From DASUTB01 sp036374835 (GTDB lineage: Bacteria; Actinomycetota; Actinomycetes; Jiangellales; Jiangellaceae), in contig DASUTB010000035.1 in NCBI GenBank assembly GCA_036374835.1, positions 1-64,000 of the forward strand: DNA of 64,000 bases. The letters are read 5' to 3'. The translations under genes and the position numbers were made by a program. Shown here in pieces: positions 51,875-60,306 of the stretch. The first letter of the stretch is position 1, and each line of letters opens with the position of its first letter. The notes under the pieces are model-generated. The model was not told the origin of the DNA, made no database searches, and saw only the letters and a list, made by a program, of their open reading frames with translations.

Positions 51875-53313
51875 AGCCACGCGAAGTCCTTCAGTCGGGT
51901 CGCCGGTACGTCGCTTCAGCGTTCGGCCGGGTCCGGGCCGGCGTCCGCCGGCTGCCGTTGCGCACTCGCGTCGGAGCCCTCGCCGCGCTCGGCGTCGGCC
52001 TGGCGATTCTGGCCACGGCCATCGCCGCCTACGCGACGGTGAGCGTCCAGTTGACCAACAGCGTGGACCAGGACTTGCGCGCTCGCGCGTACGACGCCGT
52101 CCCCGGCGTCTTGACCGACCCGACCGAACTGCAGGAGATACCGGGCGAAGCGTTCGGTGCGTCCTATCTGCGAGTGGCGCTGCTGCGCTCGGACAACGTC
52201 GCGGTCTCACCCCGCGGCGAGTCGACCATCCCGCCACTCGGCGATGACGAACTCGATGTCGCCCGGGGAATCACCTCCGAGAACATTCGCACCGCCAGTC
52301 TCGACGACCAGACCTATCGGGTCGTCGCGGTGCCGGTAACCCAGGACTGGGCCTTCGTGCTGGCGCAGTCCACCGAGACGGTGGACGAGGTGCTCCAGCA
52401 GCTCGGTCTCGTGTCGTTCCTGGCCGGAGCGCTCGGGATCGGGCTCGCCGCCTGGGCCGGCGCGTCCATCGCCCGGGCGGGCTTGCGTCCGGTGGAACGG
52501 CTGACCGCGGCCGCGGAGCACGTAGCGGAGACCGGTTCGCTCGACCCGATCACGGTCGATGGTGGGGACGACGAACTTGCCCGGCTGGCGCACTCGTTCA
52601 ACGCGATGCTGGCGGCGCTGGACGAGGCCCGGCTACGGCAACGTCAGCTCGTCGCCGACGCGGGCCACGAGTTGCGCACCCCGCTGACCAGTCTCCGGAC
52701 GAACCTCGACCTGCTCGTTCAGAGCGATCGCCAGGGAGGGCTCGACGGTGCCGACCGTACGGCTCTGCTCAGCGACGTCCGGGCGCAACTCGAGGAACTG
52801 TCCACACTCGTCGTCGACCTGATCGAGCTCGCCCGTGACCCGCAGTCGCAACCACCGTTCGAAATCGTCGACTTCGCCGACCTGGTCCGCGATGCGCTCA
52901 GCCGCGCCCGCCGCCGCGCACCCGATGTGACGTTCTCGGCCGACCTACGGCCATTCCTCGTAGACGGCGACGCGACGCTGCTCACCCGCGCGGCGATCAA
53001 TCTGCTCGACAACGCGGCCAAGTGGAGCCCACCTGGCGGCACGGTGTCCGTGACGCTTCACGAGGGCACGCTCGAGGTCCGTGACGAGGGCCCGGGCATC
53101 GCCGAGGCAGATCTTCCCCATGTGTTCGAGCGGTTCTACCGATCGACCGGAGCCCGCGGCCTGGCCGGATCCGGGCTCGGGCTGGCCATCGTGCGAGCCG
53201 CTGCGGAGCGCCATGGCGGCTCGGTGGACGCTGGACACGCCACGTCCGGCGGGGCCAGACTCACCATCACGTTGCCACCGGCCAGCAGTCGGGCAGAAAC
53301 CTTGACCTCGTAG
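51871..53313 (+). CDS. mprB: Sensor histidine kinase, MprB-like
   Basis: A 480-residue membrane kinase. TM1 is at about 35-57 (RVGALAALGVGLAILATAIAA), an extracytoplasmic loop follows, and TM2 lies near 178-198 with HAMP after it. The H-box DAGHELRTPLTSLRT carries His266, and the ATPase domain has N-box INLLDNAAKWSPPGG, G1 VRDEGPGIAE and G2 LAGSGLGLAIVRAAAE. It overlaps the regulator by 4 bases (GTGA). By synteny it senses envelope stress and partners the regulator. A repeat pair follows 15 bases after its stop. Confidence 0.93.
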   Translation: MKPREVLQSGRRYVASAFGRVRAGVRRLPLRTRVGALAALGVGLAILATAIAAYATVSVQLTNSVDQDLRARAYDAVPGVLTDPTELQEIPGEAFGASYLRVALLRSDNVAVSPRGESTIPPLGDDELDVARGITSENIRTASLDDQTYRVVAVPVTQDWAFVLAQSTETVDEVLQQLGLVSFLAGALGIGLAAWAGASIARAGLRPVERLTAAAEHVAETGSLDPITVDGGDDELARLAHSFNAMLAALDEARLRQRQLVADAGHELRTPLTSLRTNLDLLVQSDRQGGLDGADRTALLSDVRAQLEELSTLVVDLIELARDPQSQPPFEIVDFADLVRDALSRARRRAPDVTFSADLRPFLVDGDATLLTRAAINLLDNAAKWSPPGGTVSVTLHEGTLEVRDEGPGIAEADLPHVFERFYRSTGARGLAGSGLGLAIVRAAAERHGGSVDAGHATSGGARLTITLPPASSRAETLTS

Positions 53314-53327
53314 CACCGCCCCCACAA

Positions 53328-53367
53328 GAATGATCACGTAACGTCCGAACCCCCTACGTGATCGTTC
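53328..53367. repeat. Compact inverted pair of repeat heads after mprB
   Basis: GAATGATCACG (53328-53338) and CGTGATCGTTC (53357-53367) face each other across 18 bases, forming an imperfect inverted repeat (14-base arms with one mismatch) between the mprB-like and pepD-like genes. It could act as a terminator or attenuator within the locus. Confidence 0.7.
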
Positions 53368-53408
53368 TGGCGGTGGGCTCGATGTTCTTGGCCGACTCTA
53401 CGGAGCCT

Positions 53409-53424
53409 CTCAGTTTGCCTTAAG
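53409..53424 (+). promoter_or_regulatory. Direct repeat upstream of pepD-like gene
   Basis: CTCAG (53409) and TTAAG (53420) are spaced 11 bp, as in the pair upstream of the mprA-like gene, and lie 23 bases before the pepD-like start. They are a candidate site for the MprA-like regulator, by analogy with mycobacterial control of pepD. Confidence 0.35.
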
Positions 53425-53446
53425 TCTCGCCGGGCATGCTGTAAGC

Positions 53447-54832
53447 ATGGACGACAGCACCCGCACTCCCCATACTCAACCGGACAGCCGGGCCGACCAG
53501 TCCACCGGCACCGGCTGGTCGACCCCACAACAGGGCGCACCGCAGCCACCGGACGCGCCGTGGAGCCGGACCGAGCACGACACCGGCTCGGTCCCCCGCC
53601 CGCACGACACCCGGCAGTTCTCCTACGCCGAATCGACGAACCCGACGCAAGAGACCCGCTCGGCCGGCGAGTCGAGCCAGAGCTCGCCCGCACCGGCCAG
53701 CCAGCTACCGCCGCCGCACTACGGCGGTCCGGCCCAGGCGTACGCGCCACCGCCACCGAAGGGCCGGCGCAGCACCGCGCTCATCGCCGCCGTCGCACTG
53801 GGTGCCGGGCTCGTCGGCGGTGCGGCCGGAGCGGGCATCGTCAGCGCGCTGGACGACGACGCGCCAGCGGCACCGACAAGCAGCCTGGACAACGAGGCGC
53901 AAGACGCCGCGGACGCTCCTCCGTCCGACATCGAAGCGGTCGCGGCAGATGTCTCCCCGAGCGTCGTGTCCATCAACATCCGGAGCGCGCAGGGACCCGG
54001 CAGCGGTAGCGGCGTCATCATCTCGTCGGACGGCCAGATCATGACCAACGCTCACGTCGCGGCGGCCGGTGAGGGTGGGACGCTCACCGTCACGTTCCAC
54101 GACGGCAGCGAGGCTGAGGCCGAGGTCATCGGCATGGACGAGGAGACGGATATCGCCGTCCTGCAGGCCGAAGGCGTCTCCGGACTCGAGCCCGCCGAGT
54201 TCGGTAATTCCGACAACGTCTCGGTCGGCTCGGAGGTGATCGCGTTCGGCTCGCCGTTGGGCCTCGAAGGCACCGTCACGAGGGGCATCGTCTCGGCGTT
54301 GCACCGGCCGGTCCAGGCCGGCGACGCACGGCAGCCCGGCGAGCAGACCCTGTTCGAGGCGATCCAGACCGACGCGTCCATCAACCCCGGCAACTCGGGC
54401 GGCCCGCTGGTCAACACCACAGGAGAGGTCGTCGGGATCAACACCGCGATCGCCGCACCACCGGGTAGCCAGGGCTCGATCGGCCTCGGCTTCGCGATTC
54501 CGATCAACACCGCCCGATACATCGCCGAGCAGATCATCGATGGCGGTGAGGTCGAGTACGCGCGGATCGGCATCGGCGTGAACAACGGCCAGGGAGGCGA
54601 GCCGGCGGCCACCGTGGCAGAGGTCCAAGAGGGCAGCGCAGCGGACGAAGCCGGGCTCGAGCAAGGCGATGTCATCACACGCATCGACGGACGGCCCGTC
54701 CCCGACGCCACGTCCCTTGTCGCGGCGGCACGCGCATACGAGCCGGGTGACGACGTCACACTCACCTACGTACGCGACGGCGAAGAGGAGACGGTCGAGC
54801 TTACGCTCGGCAGCTCCGCGGACGACGAATAG
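53447..54832 (+). CDS. pepD: HtrA-like membrane serine protease with PDZ domain, PepD-like
   Basis: A 461-residue protease. A cytoplasmic Pro/Ser/Thr-rich N-terminus of about 105 residues is followed by one membrane helix (TALIAAVALGAGLVGGAAGA), placing the protease outside the membrane. The triad is His203 (MTNAHVAAAG), Asp235 (ETDIAVLQ) and Ser317 (NPGNSGGPLVN). A single PDZ domain occupies the last 95 residues (GSAADEAGLEQGDVITRIDG). It degrades or chaperones misfolded envelope proteins, and in mycobacteria the homologue feeds back on the MprAB/SigE response. It is third in the mprA-mprB-pepD-like locus. Confidence 0.94.
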   Translation: MDDSTRTPHTQPDSRADQSTGTGWSTPQQGAPQPPDAPWSRTEHDTGSVPRPHDTRQFSYAESTNPTQETRSAGESSQSSPAPASQLPPPHYGGPAQAYAPPPPKGRRSTALIAAVALGAGLVGGAAGAGIVSALDDDAPAAPTSSLDNEAQDAADAPPSDIEAVAADVSPSVVSINIRSAQGPGSGSGVIISSDGQIMTNAHVAAAGEGGTLTVTFHDGSEAEAEVIGMDEETDIAVLQAEGVSGLEPAEFGNSDNVSVGSEVIAFGSPLGLEGTVTRGIVSALHRPVQAGDARQPGEQTLFEAIQTDASINPGNSGGPLVNTTGEVVGINTAIAAPPGSQGSIGLGFAIPINTARYIAEQIIDGGEVEYARIGIGVNNGQGGEPAATVAEVQEGSAADEAGLEQGDVITRIDGRPVPDATSLVAAARAYEPGDDVTLTYVRDGEEETVELTLGSSADDE

Positions 54833-54891
54833 GCGGCGCTCTCCCCGCGTCTTCGGCCGACCGTGCCCGCCGGTCGCCGCTCCCTCCCTCG

Positions 54892-54937
54892 GTGCCGTGC
54901 CGGGTCAGCCCAACGACGAGTTGACCCGGCACGGCAC
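54892..54937 (+). terminator. 16-bp perfect inverted repeat after pepD-like gene
   Basis: The arms GTGCCGTGCCGGGTCA (54892-54907) and its complement (54922-54937) enclose a 14-base loop. The hairpin lies 59 bases past the pepD-like stop and upstream of the ligase gene, without a T-run. It most likely terminates the mpr/pep transcript. Confidence 0.75.
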
Positions 54938-55004
54938 TTCACGTGTCGCGGCACCCATCCATCCGAGCACGGACGCTGTCAGAGGCGGCGGGCAGACTAG
55001 GACC

Positions 55005-56555
55005 ATGCTGTTCCACGAGGTCGCATCGGCGTCGGCGGAGGTGGCCGCGACATCTCGCCGCCTGGTCAAGGTCGAACGGCTGGCCGAGTGCCTGCGCCGG
55101 GCGACTCCGGAGGATGTACCGATCGTCGTGGCCTACCTGTCCGGCGAGCTGCGCCAGCGCCGCACCGGTCTCGGATATGCCGCGTTGCGCGATCTTCCCC
55201 CACCGGCGGACGAGCCGACGCTCGAGCTCGCCGCGGTCGACGAAGAGTTCGGCACGATCGCCGACCTGTCCGGACCCGGGTCGACCACCGCGCGGCGCGA
55301 ACGGTTCACGGCGCTGATGGCCCGCGCCACTGAGCCCGAGCAGCGCATGCTGGCCGGGCTGGTCAGTGGCGACCTGCGCCAGGGCGCGCTGGACGGCCTG
55401 TTCACCGAGGCCGTCGCCAAGGCCACCGAGCTGCCGAGCGCAGACGTGCGCCGCGCGATCATGCTGGCCGGTCAAGTCGCCCCGGTCGCGTCGGCCGCGC
55501 TCGCGCACGGCACCAAGGGTCTGGCCGCTTTCGCGTTGATGGTGGGTTCACCGGTGCGGCCGATGCTGGCATCGTCGGCACCGAGCGCCGAAGAGGCGTT
55601 CGCCAAGACCGGAGTTCCCGCTGCGTGCGAGTGGAAGCACGACGGTATCCGGGTGCAGATCCACCGCTCGGGCGACGACGTTTCCATCTTCACCCGCACG
55701 CTCGACGACGTCACCGATCGGTTGCCGGACATCGTCGAGGCGGTGCGTGCGCTGCCGGTGTCCACACTGATCGTGGACGGCGAGGCCATCGCCCTCGGCT
55801 CCGACGGGCGTCCCCTACCGTTCCAGCGCACGGCCTCCCGCGTCGGCCGCAGATCGGATGTCGCCGCAGCTGCCACCGAGACGCCGCTGTCACTGTTCCT
55901 GTTCGACTGCCTACACCTCGACGGGGACGACCTCATCTCCGAGCCGGGCTCCAAGCGCGCGGAGGCGCTGCACCGGGTCGTCCCCGACGCGTTGCGCACG
56001 CCACGGCTGGTCACTGACGACCTCGGCGTCGCGACCGACTTCTTCGACGAGGCACTCACCGCGGGGCACGAAGGGTTGGTCATCAAGTCGCTGTCCGCAC
56101 CGTACGAAGCAGGGCGGCGCGGCGCCGGCTGGGTCAAACTCAAGCCGCACCACACGTTCGACCTGGTGATCCTCGGGGTCGAGTGGGGCAGCGGGCGGCG
56201 CACCGGCAAACTCTCGAACCTGCACCTCGGAGCCCGCGACCCGGATGGACGGTACGGCCCGCCCGGCGGGTTCGTGATGCTCGGCAAGACGTTCAAGGGC
56301 CTCACCGACGAGATGCTCGACTGGCAGACCGAGAAGCTGCAGGAACTCGCCGACGGCCCGGTCGATCAGTGGGCCATCCCGGTCCGCCCCGAACTCGTCG
56401 CGGAGATCGCGTTCGACGGGGTGCAGACCTCGCCGCGTTACCCGGCCAAGGTCGCGTTGCGCTTCGCCCGCGTCATCCGGCACCGTCCCGACAAGCCGGC
56501 CGCCGAGGCCAACACGATCGACGAGATCCTCGCCATCAACACCCCATCAGAATGA
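55005..56555 (+). CDS. ligB: ATP-dependent DNA ligase, LigB type
   Basis: A 516-residue ligase. The N-terminal helical DNA-binding domain (1-175) includes LAGLVSGDLRQGALDGL. The adenylation domain has motif I EWKHDGIRVQIHR with nucleophile Lys211, motif III LFLFDCLHLDGDDL, motif IV HEGLVIKS and motif V GWVKLKPHH. The C-terminal OB domain follows. Length and order match mycobacterial LigB, an accessory ATP-dependent ligase alongside NAD-dependent LigA; no Ku or polymerase domain is fused. ATG at 55005 is the family start. Its TGA sits in a GAATGATCACG repeat head and the protein ends TPSE. Confidence 0.94.
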   Translation: MLFHEVASASAEVAATSRRLVKVERLAECLRRATPEDVPIVVAYLSGELRQRRTGLGYAALRDLPPPADEPTLELAAVDEEFGTIADLSGPGSTTARRERFTALMARATEPEQRMLAGLVSGDLRQGALDGLFTEAVAKATELPSADVRRAIMLAGQVAPVASAALAHGTKGLAAFALMVGSPVRPMLASSAPSAEEAFAKTGVPAACEWKHDGIRVQIHRSGDDVSIFTRTLDDVTDRLPDIVEAVRALPVSTLIVDGEAIALGSDGRPLPFQRTASRVGRRSDVAAAATETPLSLFLFDCLHLDGDDLISEPGSKRAEALHRVVPDALRTPRLVTDDLGVATDFFDEALTAGHEGLVIKSLSAPYEAGRRGAGWVKLKPHHTFDLVILGVEWGSGRRTGKLSNLHLGARDPDGRYGPPGGFVMLGKTFKGLTDEMLDWQTEKLQELADGPVDQWAIPVRPELVAEIAFDGVQTSPRYPAKVALRFARVIRHRPDKPAAEANTIDEILAINTPSE

Positions 56556-56602
56556 TCACGTAAACGACCCCTGGCACCGCTTAACGACCCGTCAACGGGT
56601 CG
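56550..56602 (+). repeat. 53-bp intergenic repeat, full copy spanning the ligB stop
   Basis: The reference copy of the family. Its head GAATGATCACG includes the last codon (GAA) and stop (TGA) of ligB. The middle contains ACGACCCC and CACCGCTTAA, and the end is a 7-bp hairpin GACCCGT-CA-ACGGGTC. A copy identical at 52 of 53 positions lies inverted at 56780-56832. The 177 bases between the two copies hold no gene that I can support. Confidence 0.9.
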
Positions 56603-56779
56603 CTATGCGTCACATTTGTTCGCCGCACGTTCGAGGGCGATCCGGAGCACGTCTGCTACAGCGGCGCCCGGGCGGGGCTACCACTTCTGGACCGGCATCG
56701 GCCGGCCGAGCCCGGATCACACGCATGACTAGGGATGCCGGCCATCCATATCCGAGTGGTGTTCGTAAGTAACGGTTTA

Positions 56780-56832
56780 CGACCCGTTGACGGGTCGTTA
56801 AGCGGTGCCAGGGGTCGTTTACGTGGTCATTC
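56780..56832 (-). repeat. 53-bp intergenic repeat, inverted copy spanning the NUDIX stop
   Basis: Read on the minus strand this differs from the 56550 copy at one base (GAATGACCACG versus GAATGATCACG). It contains the stop codon of the leftward NUDIX gene in the same relative position as the ligB stop in the other copy. Confidence 0.9.
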
Positions 56833-57486
56833 AGAGGGCGGCGGCGCGGCCTGGTCGGTGGTGTCCACCTTGCGGAGTGCGTCGTATCCGTCGCCGTGCC
56901 GCGCTGCCCACGTCGCCAGCACCGCGGTGCAGGTGACGCCGTTGTGCATTCGTCCCGCGAAGATCGCATCGACTGCGTCGGCCAGCGGCACCCGTACGAC
57001 GGGCATGTCGGCCTCTTCATCTTCGCCGTTGTGCCGCTCCTCGTGCGGGACCACCGTCAGATCACGCGCCAGATAGATGCGCACCGCCTCGTCGGACATG
57101 CCGGGCGTAGGGAACTCGTCCGCGAGCATCCGCCAGTCCGCCGCCTGTACATGGCCTTCCTCGTAAAGCTCGCGGGCGGCCGCCTCGTGCAGCGGCTCGC
57201 CGGGCACGTCGAGCAGCCCGGCCGGCACTTCGAGCAAGCGGTGTCCCACGGGATGGCGGTACTGCGCGACCATCAGCACACGCTCGTCCTCGTCCAGCGC
57301 AAGCACTGCCACCGCACCTGGATGTTCGACGACGTCCCTGGTGAACTCCGCGCCACCGTTCGGCGGGGCAACGACGTCCTTGCGAACCGCGATGACGCGT
57401 CCGGTCCGGTACATCGTCTCCGATTGCACGACGGGCCAGCGCTCCGTCCGGTCTGTCACGTCCACGTCGAGCAACCTACTCCCCAC
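56827..57486 (-). CDS. NUDIX hydrolase, ADP-ribose pyrophosphatase-like
   Basis: A 219-residue NUDIX enzyme. The box region reads GLLDVPGEPLHEAAARELYEEGH; the metal-binding core R-E-L-x-E-E is intact, but the Gly expected after E-E-x is His. Flanking features (AVLALDEDERVLMVAQYRHP before it, FPTPGMSDEAVRIYLARDL after it) are those of ADP-ribose pyrophosphatases. It probably clears ADP-ribose or similar nucleotides. The gene follows CTP synthase by 16 bases, the same order as pyrG-Rv1700 in Mycobacterium tuberculosis. The protein ends PPSE because its stop is inside the inverted repeat. Confidence 0.92.
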   Translation of the reverse strand: MGSRLLDVDVTDRTERWPVVQSETMYRTGRVIAVRKDVVAPPNGGAEFTRDVVEHPGAVAVLALDEDERVLMVAQYRHPVGHRLLEVPAGLLDVPGEPLHEAAARELYEEGHVQAADWRMLADEFPTPGMSDEAVRIYLARDLTVVPHEERHNGEDEEADMPVVRVPLADAVDAIFAGRMHNGVTCTAVLATWAARHGDGYDALRKVDTTDQAAPPPSE

Positions 57487-57502
57487 CGACTACCAGTGCC
57501 GA

Positions 57503-59239
57503 TCACCGGCCGGCACCAGCCGCATCCACCGCCAACTCGCCCTCGTGCACATCCACCGGCAGCTGCACCTCCTGCTGCCTGGCGACCGCCGCCTTGATCA
57601 GACCGGCGAACAGCGGGTGCGCGCGGATCGGGCGCGAACGCAGTTCCGGATGCGCCTGAGTGCCGATGTAGTACGGGTGGACATCGGGAGCCAGCTCGAT
57701 GAACTCGACCAGCTCGCGGTCCGGCGACAACCCGGAGAACACCAGGCCGGCGCCGGACAGCTTGTCGCGGTAGGCGTTGTTGACCTCGTACCGGTGCCGG
57801 TGCCGCTCGCTGACCGTCGCCGCACCGTACAGCTCTGCGACCACCGAACCGTCGACGAGATTGGCGGGGTACGCACCGAGCCGCATCGTCCCGCCCATGT
57901 CGCCGTCACCGGCGACGATGCCTTTCTGCTCCTCCATCGTCGCGATCACCGCGTGCGGTGTTTCGTCGTCGAATTCGGCGGAGTTCGCGCCCTCGAGCCC
58001 TGCGACGTTGCGCGCGTACTCGATGACCATGCACTGGAGCCCGAGGCACAGCCCGAGTGTCGGGATGCCGTGTTCGCGAGCATACTTGGCCGCACCGATC
58101 TTGCCCTCGATGCCGCGAACACCGAATCCACCTGGGATACAGACCGCGTCGACGTCCGACAGTCGCTGCGCCGCACCCGCCTCGGTCTGGCACTCGTCCG
58201 AGGGCACCCACCGCACATGGACCTTGGCGTCGCCGGCGAAACCACCGGCACGCAACGCCTCGCTCACCGACAGGTAGGCATCGGGCAGATCGATATATTT
58301 GCCGACAAGGGCGACGGTCACTTCATGCTTCGGGTGGTGCACCCGCCGGAGCAGGTCGTCCCACGCCGCCCAGTCGACGTCCCGGAACGGCAACGCGAGC
58401 CGTCGCACCACGTACGCGTCCAGCCCTTCGGCATGCAGAACGCGTGGAATGTCGTAAATGGATGGTGCGTCCACCGCAGCCACCACGGCTTCGGCATCGA
58501 CGTCGCACATCAGCGAGATCTTGCGTTTGACACCCGCCGGTATCGGGCGATCCGACCTGCACACCAGCGCGTCGGGCGCGATACCCACCTGGCGCAGCGC
58601 GGCCACCGAATGCTGGGTCGGTTTCGTCTTGAGCTCACCGGACGGCGCGATGTACGGCACGAGCGAGACGTGTAGGAAGAAGCACCGATCCCGCCCTACA
58701 TCGTGGCGGACCTGGCGGGCCGCCTCGAGGAACGGCAGCGACTCGATGTCACCGACAGTGCCGCCGATCTCATGGATTACCACGTCGACGTCCGGCCCGC
58801 CCATCGCGAGCATCCGGTCCTTGATCTCGTTCGTGATGTGCGGGATGACCTGCACGGTGTCGCCGAGGTACTCGCCACGGCGTTCCTTGGCGATCACGTC
58901 CGAGTACACCTGTCCGGTGGTGACGTTCGCCGTCACGTTCAGATCGCGGTCGAGGAACCGCTCGTAATGGCCGATGTCGAGATCGGTCTCGGCCCCGTCC
59001 TCGGTGACGAACACCTCACCATGCTGGAACGGGTTCATCGTGCCGGGGTCGACGTTGAGATACGGGTCGAGCTTCTGCATGGTGACGCGCAGCCCGCGCG
59101 CGGTCAGCAGCATGCCGAGGCTGGAGGCCGTGAGGCCTTTACCAAGAGAGGAGACGACGCCCCCCGTCACGAACAAATGCGTAGTCGGATGCGGCGTCAA
59201 AGGGGCTCCCGCGGTCGAAGAGTTCAGGTGGCTAACCAC
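57503..59239 (-). CDS. pyrG: CTP synthase
   Basis: About 578 residues, converting UTP, ATP and glutamine to CTP. The synthetase domain begins HLFVTGGVVSSLGKGL with its P-loop, and continues with LDPYLNVDPGTMNPFQHGEVFV and EIGGTVGDIES. The glutamine amidotransferase domain carries nucleophile Cys398 in LGLCLGLQCM and a His-Glu pair in TQAHPELRSRP. The C-terminal tail is slightly longer than usual. GTG at 59239 (GGAG 5 bases upstream) is chosen; a GTG at 59257 is also in frame. It forms an operon with the NUDIX gene and is divergent from the uronate-dehydrogenase-like gene. Confidence 0.96.
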   Translation of the reverse strand: MVSHLNSSTAGAPLTPHPTTHLFVTGGVVSSLGKGLTASSLGMLLTARGLRVTMQKLDPYLNVDPGTMNPFQHGEVFVTEDGAETDLDIGHYERFLDRDLNVTANVTTGQVYSDVIAKERRGEYLGDTVQVIPHITNEIKDRMLAMGGPDVDVVIHEIGGTVGDIESLPFLEAARQVRHDVGRDRCFFLHVSLVPYIAPSGELKTKPTQHSVAALRQVGIAPDALVCRSDRPIPAGVKRKISLMCDVDAEAVVAAVDAPSIYDIPRVLHAEGLDAYVVRRLALPFRDVDWAAWDDLLRRVHHPKHEVTVALVGKYIDLPDAYLSVSEALRAGGFAGDAKVHVRWVPSDECQTEAGAAQRLSDVDAVCIPGGFGVRGIEGKIGAAKYAREHGIPTLGLCLGLQCMVIEYARNVAGLEGANSAEFDDETPHAVIATMEEQKGIVAGDGDMGGTMRLGAYPANLVDGSVVAELYGAATVSERHRHRYEVNNAYRDKLSGAGLVFSGLSPDRELVEFIELAPDVHPYYIGTQAHPELRSRPIRAHPLFAGLIKAAVARQQEVQLPVDVHEGELAVDAAGAGR

Positions 59240-59385
59240 GGAACTCCAGGCTATCACTCGCCGGGCCCATCACCGAGCGGTCGCCACGCCGCCTTCGAGC
59301 CTCGACCGGGCCGGCGCTGAGCCACCCACCCACTGGCACCGGTGTGACCGGCGGTCATAGAGTCACGGGTGTGGGTCGGGACGGG

Positions 59386-60165
59386 ATGCGGGTCGTAGTC
59401 ACCGGCGCGGCCGGGCGGATCGGGCGCGTGGTCAGCGATGGACTTGTCGGCCTTGGCCACGAGGTCGTCGGAGTCGACCAGGTATCGGCCGACGGCATCA
59501 AGCGGGTGGACGTCAGCGACAGCGAGGCTCTTCGTCCGTTGCTGAACCGGGCGCAAGCGGTCGTTCATCTCGCCGGATATGCAGGTGAGGGCTCGCTGCA
59601 GACCGCACTTCACACGCATGTGCACACCACACACGCGGTCCTCGAAGCCATGCGGCTCGAGCGGGTTCCTCGCATCGTCTACGCGAGCAGCGCGCACGCC
59701 GTTGGCTTCACACCGTCCGATGGCGCGCTCGGCGTGGACGTTCGCCCGCGCCCGGACACGTTCTACGGCCTCGGCAAGGTCGCCGCCGAGGCGATGTGCA
59801 GCCTCTACGCCGATCGGTACGGCCTCGCGGCCGCCTGCATGCGGATCGGCGCATTTCTGGAGCGCCCCCTTACTCGCCGGCATCTGGCGATCTGGCTATC
59901 GCATGGCGATGCCGTCCGGCTCGTCGAAGCGTGCCTCACCGCGCCGGACCTCTCATACGCGGTCGTTTACGGCATCTCCGCGAATACTCGCGCCTGGTGG
60001 GATCTTGAGCCGGGCCGGGCGCTCGGGTACCACCCGCAGGATGACGGCGAGCGGTTCGCCACCGACATCCTCGCCAAGCCCGAGACGGAGCGCGATGTGT
60101 TCGACGCCAAGCACGTCGGCGGATCGTTCTGCGCGACGGACCTGCGTGCTCCGCATCCGCGCTAG
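59386..60165 (+). CDS. NAD(P)-dependent SDR/epimerase, uronate dehydrogenase-like
   Basis: A 259-residue extended short-chain dehydrogenase. The Rossmann start is RVVVTGAAGRIGRVV, the catalytic Tyr-Lys pair lies in FYGLGKVAAE and the Ser in YASSAHAVGF. NTRAWWDLEPGRALGYHPQDD near the C-terminus is the block seen in bacterial uronate dehydrogenases, which oxidise glucuronate or galacturonate to the aldaro-lactone. This fits the nearby sugar-binding lipoprotein and permease, though those genes are convergent rather than co-transcribed. ATG at 59386 begins just before the Rossmann strand; in-frame starts exist up to 59344. Confidence 0.85.
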   Translation: MRVVVTGAAGRIGRVVSDGLVGLGHEVVGVDQVSADGIKRVDVSDSEALRPLLNRAQAVVHLAGYAGEGSLQTALHTHVHTTHAVLEAMRLERVPRIVYASSAHAVGFTPSDGALGVDVRPRPDTFYGLGKVAAEAMCSLYADRYGLAAACMRIGAFLERPLTRRHLAIWLSHGDAVRLVEACLTAPDLSYAVVYGISANTRAWWDLEPGRALGYHPQDDGERFATDILAKPETERDVFDAKHVGGSFCATDLRAPHPR

Positions 60166-60176
60166 AACAGCCACCA

Positions 60177-60292
60177 CCTTGATTGGATTCGTCGACCTCG
60201 ATTGAATTCGCAGAGTATAAATCGGGCATTAGGTGACGAATTATCTCGCCGGCCACGACAGATTCCATCAAGGTCGACGAATCCAATCGAGG
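60177..60292. terminator. Long imperfect inverted repeat between convergent genes
   Basis: The left arm 60177-60209 and right arm 60261-60292 are near-complementary (core GATTGGATTCGTCGACC is exact), with a 51-base AT-rich centre (AGTATAAAT). The left arm also contains two similar halves (TTGATTGGATTC, TCGATTGAATTC). It lies between the uronate-dehydrogenase-like and permease genes and can terminate both, but it is larger than a normal terminator. Confidence 0.65.
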
Positions 60293-60306
60293 TGCGGCCC
60301 GAGCGC

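Noticed and set aside
57341..58675. Plus-strand frame across NUDIX and CTP synthase genes
   Set aside because: Antisense of two clear genes, with no recognisable domain.
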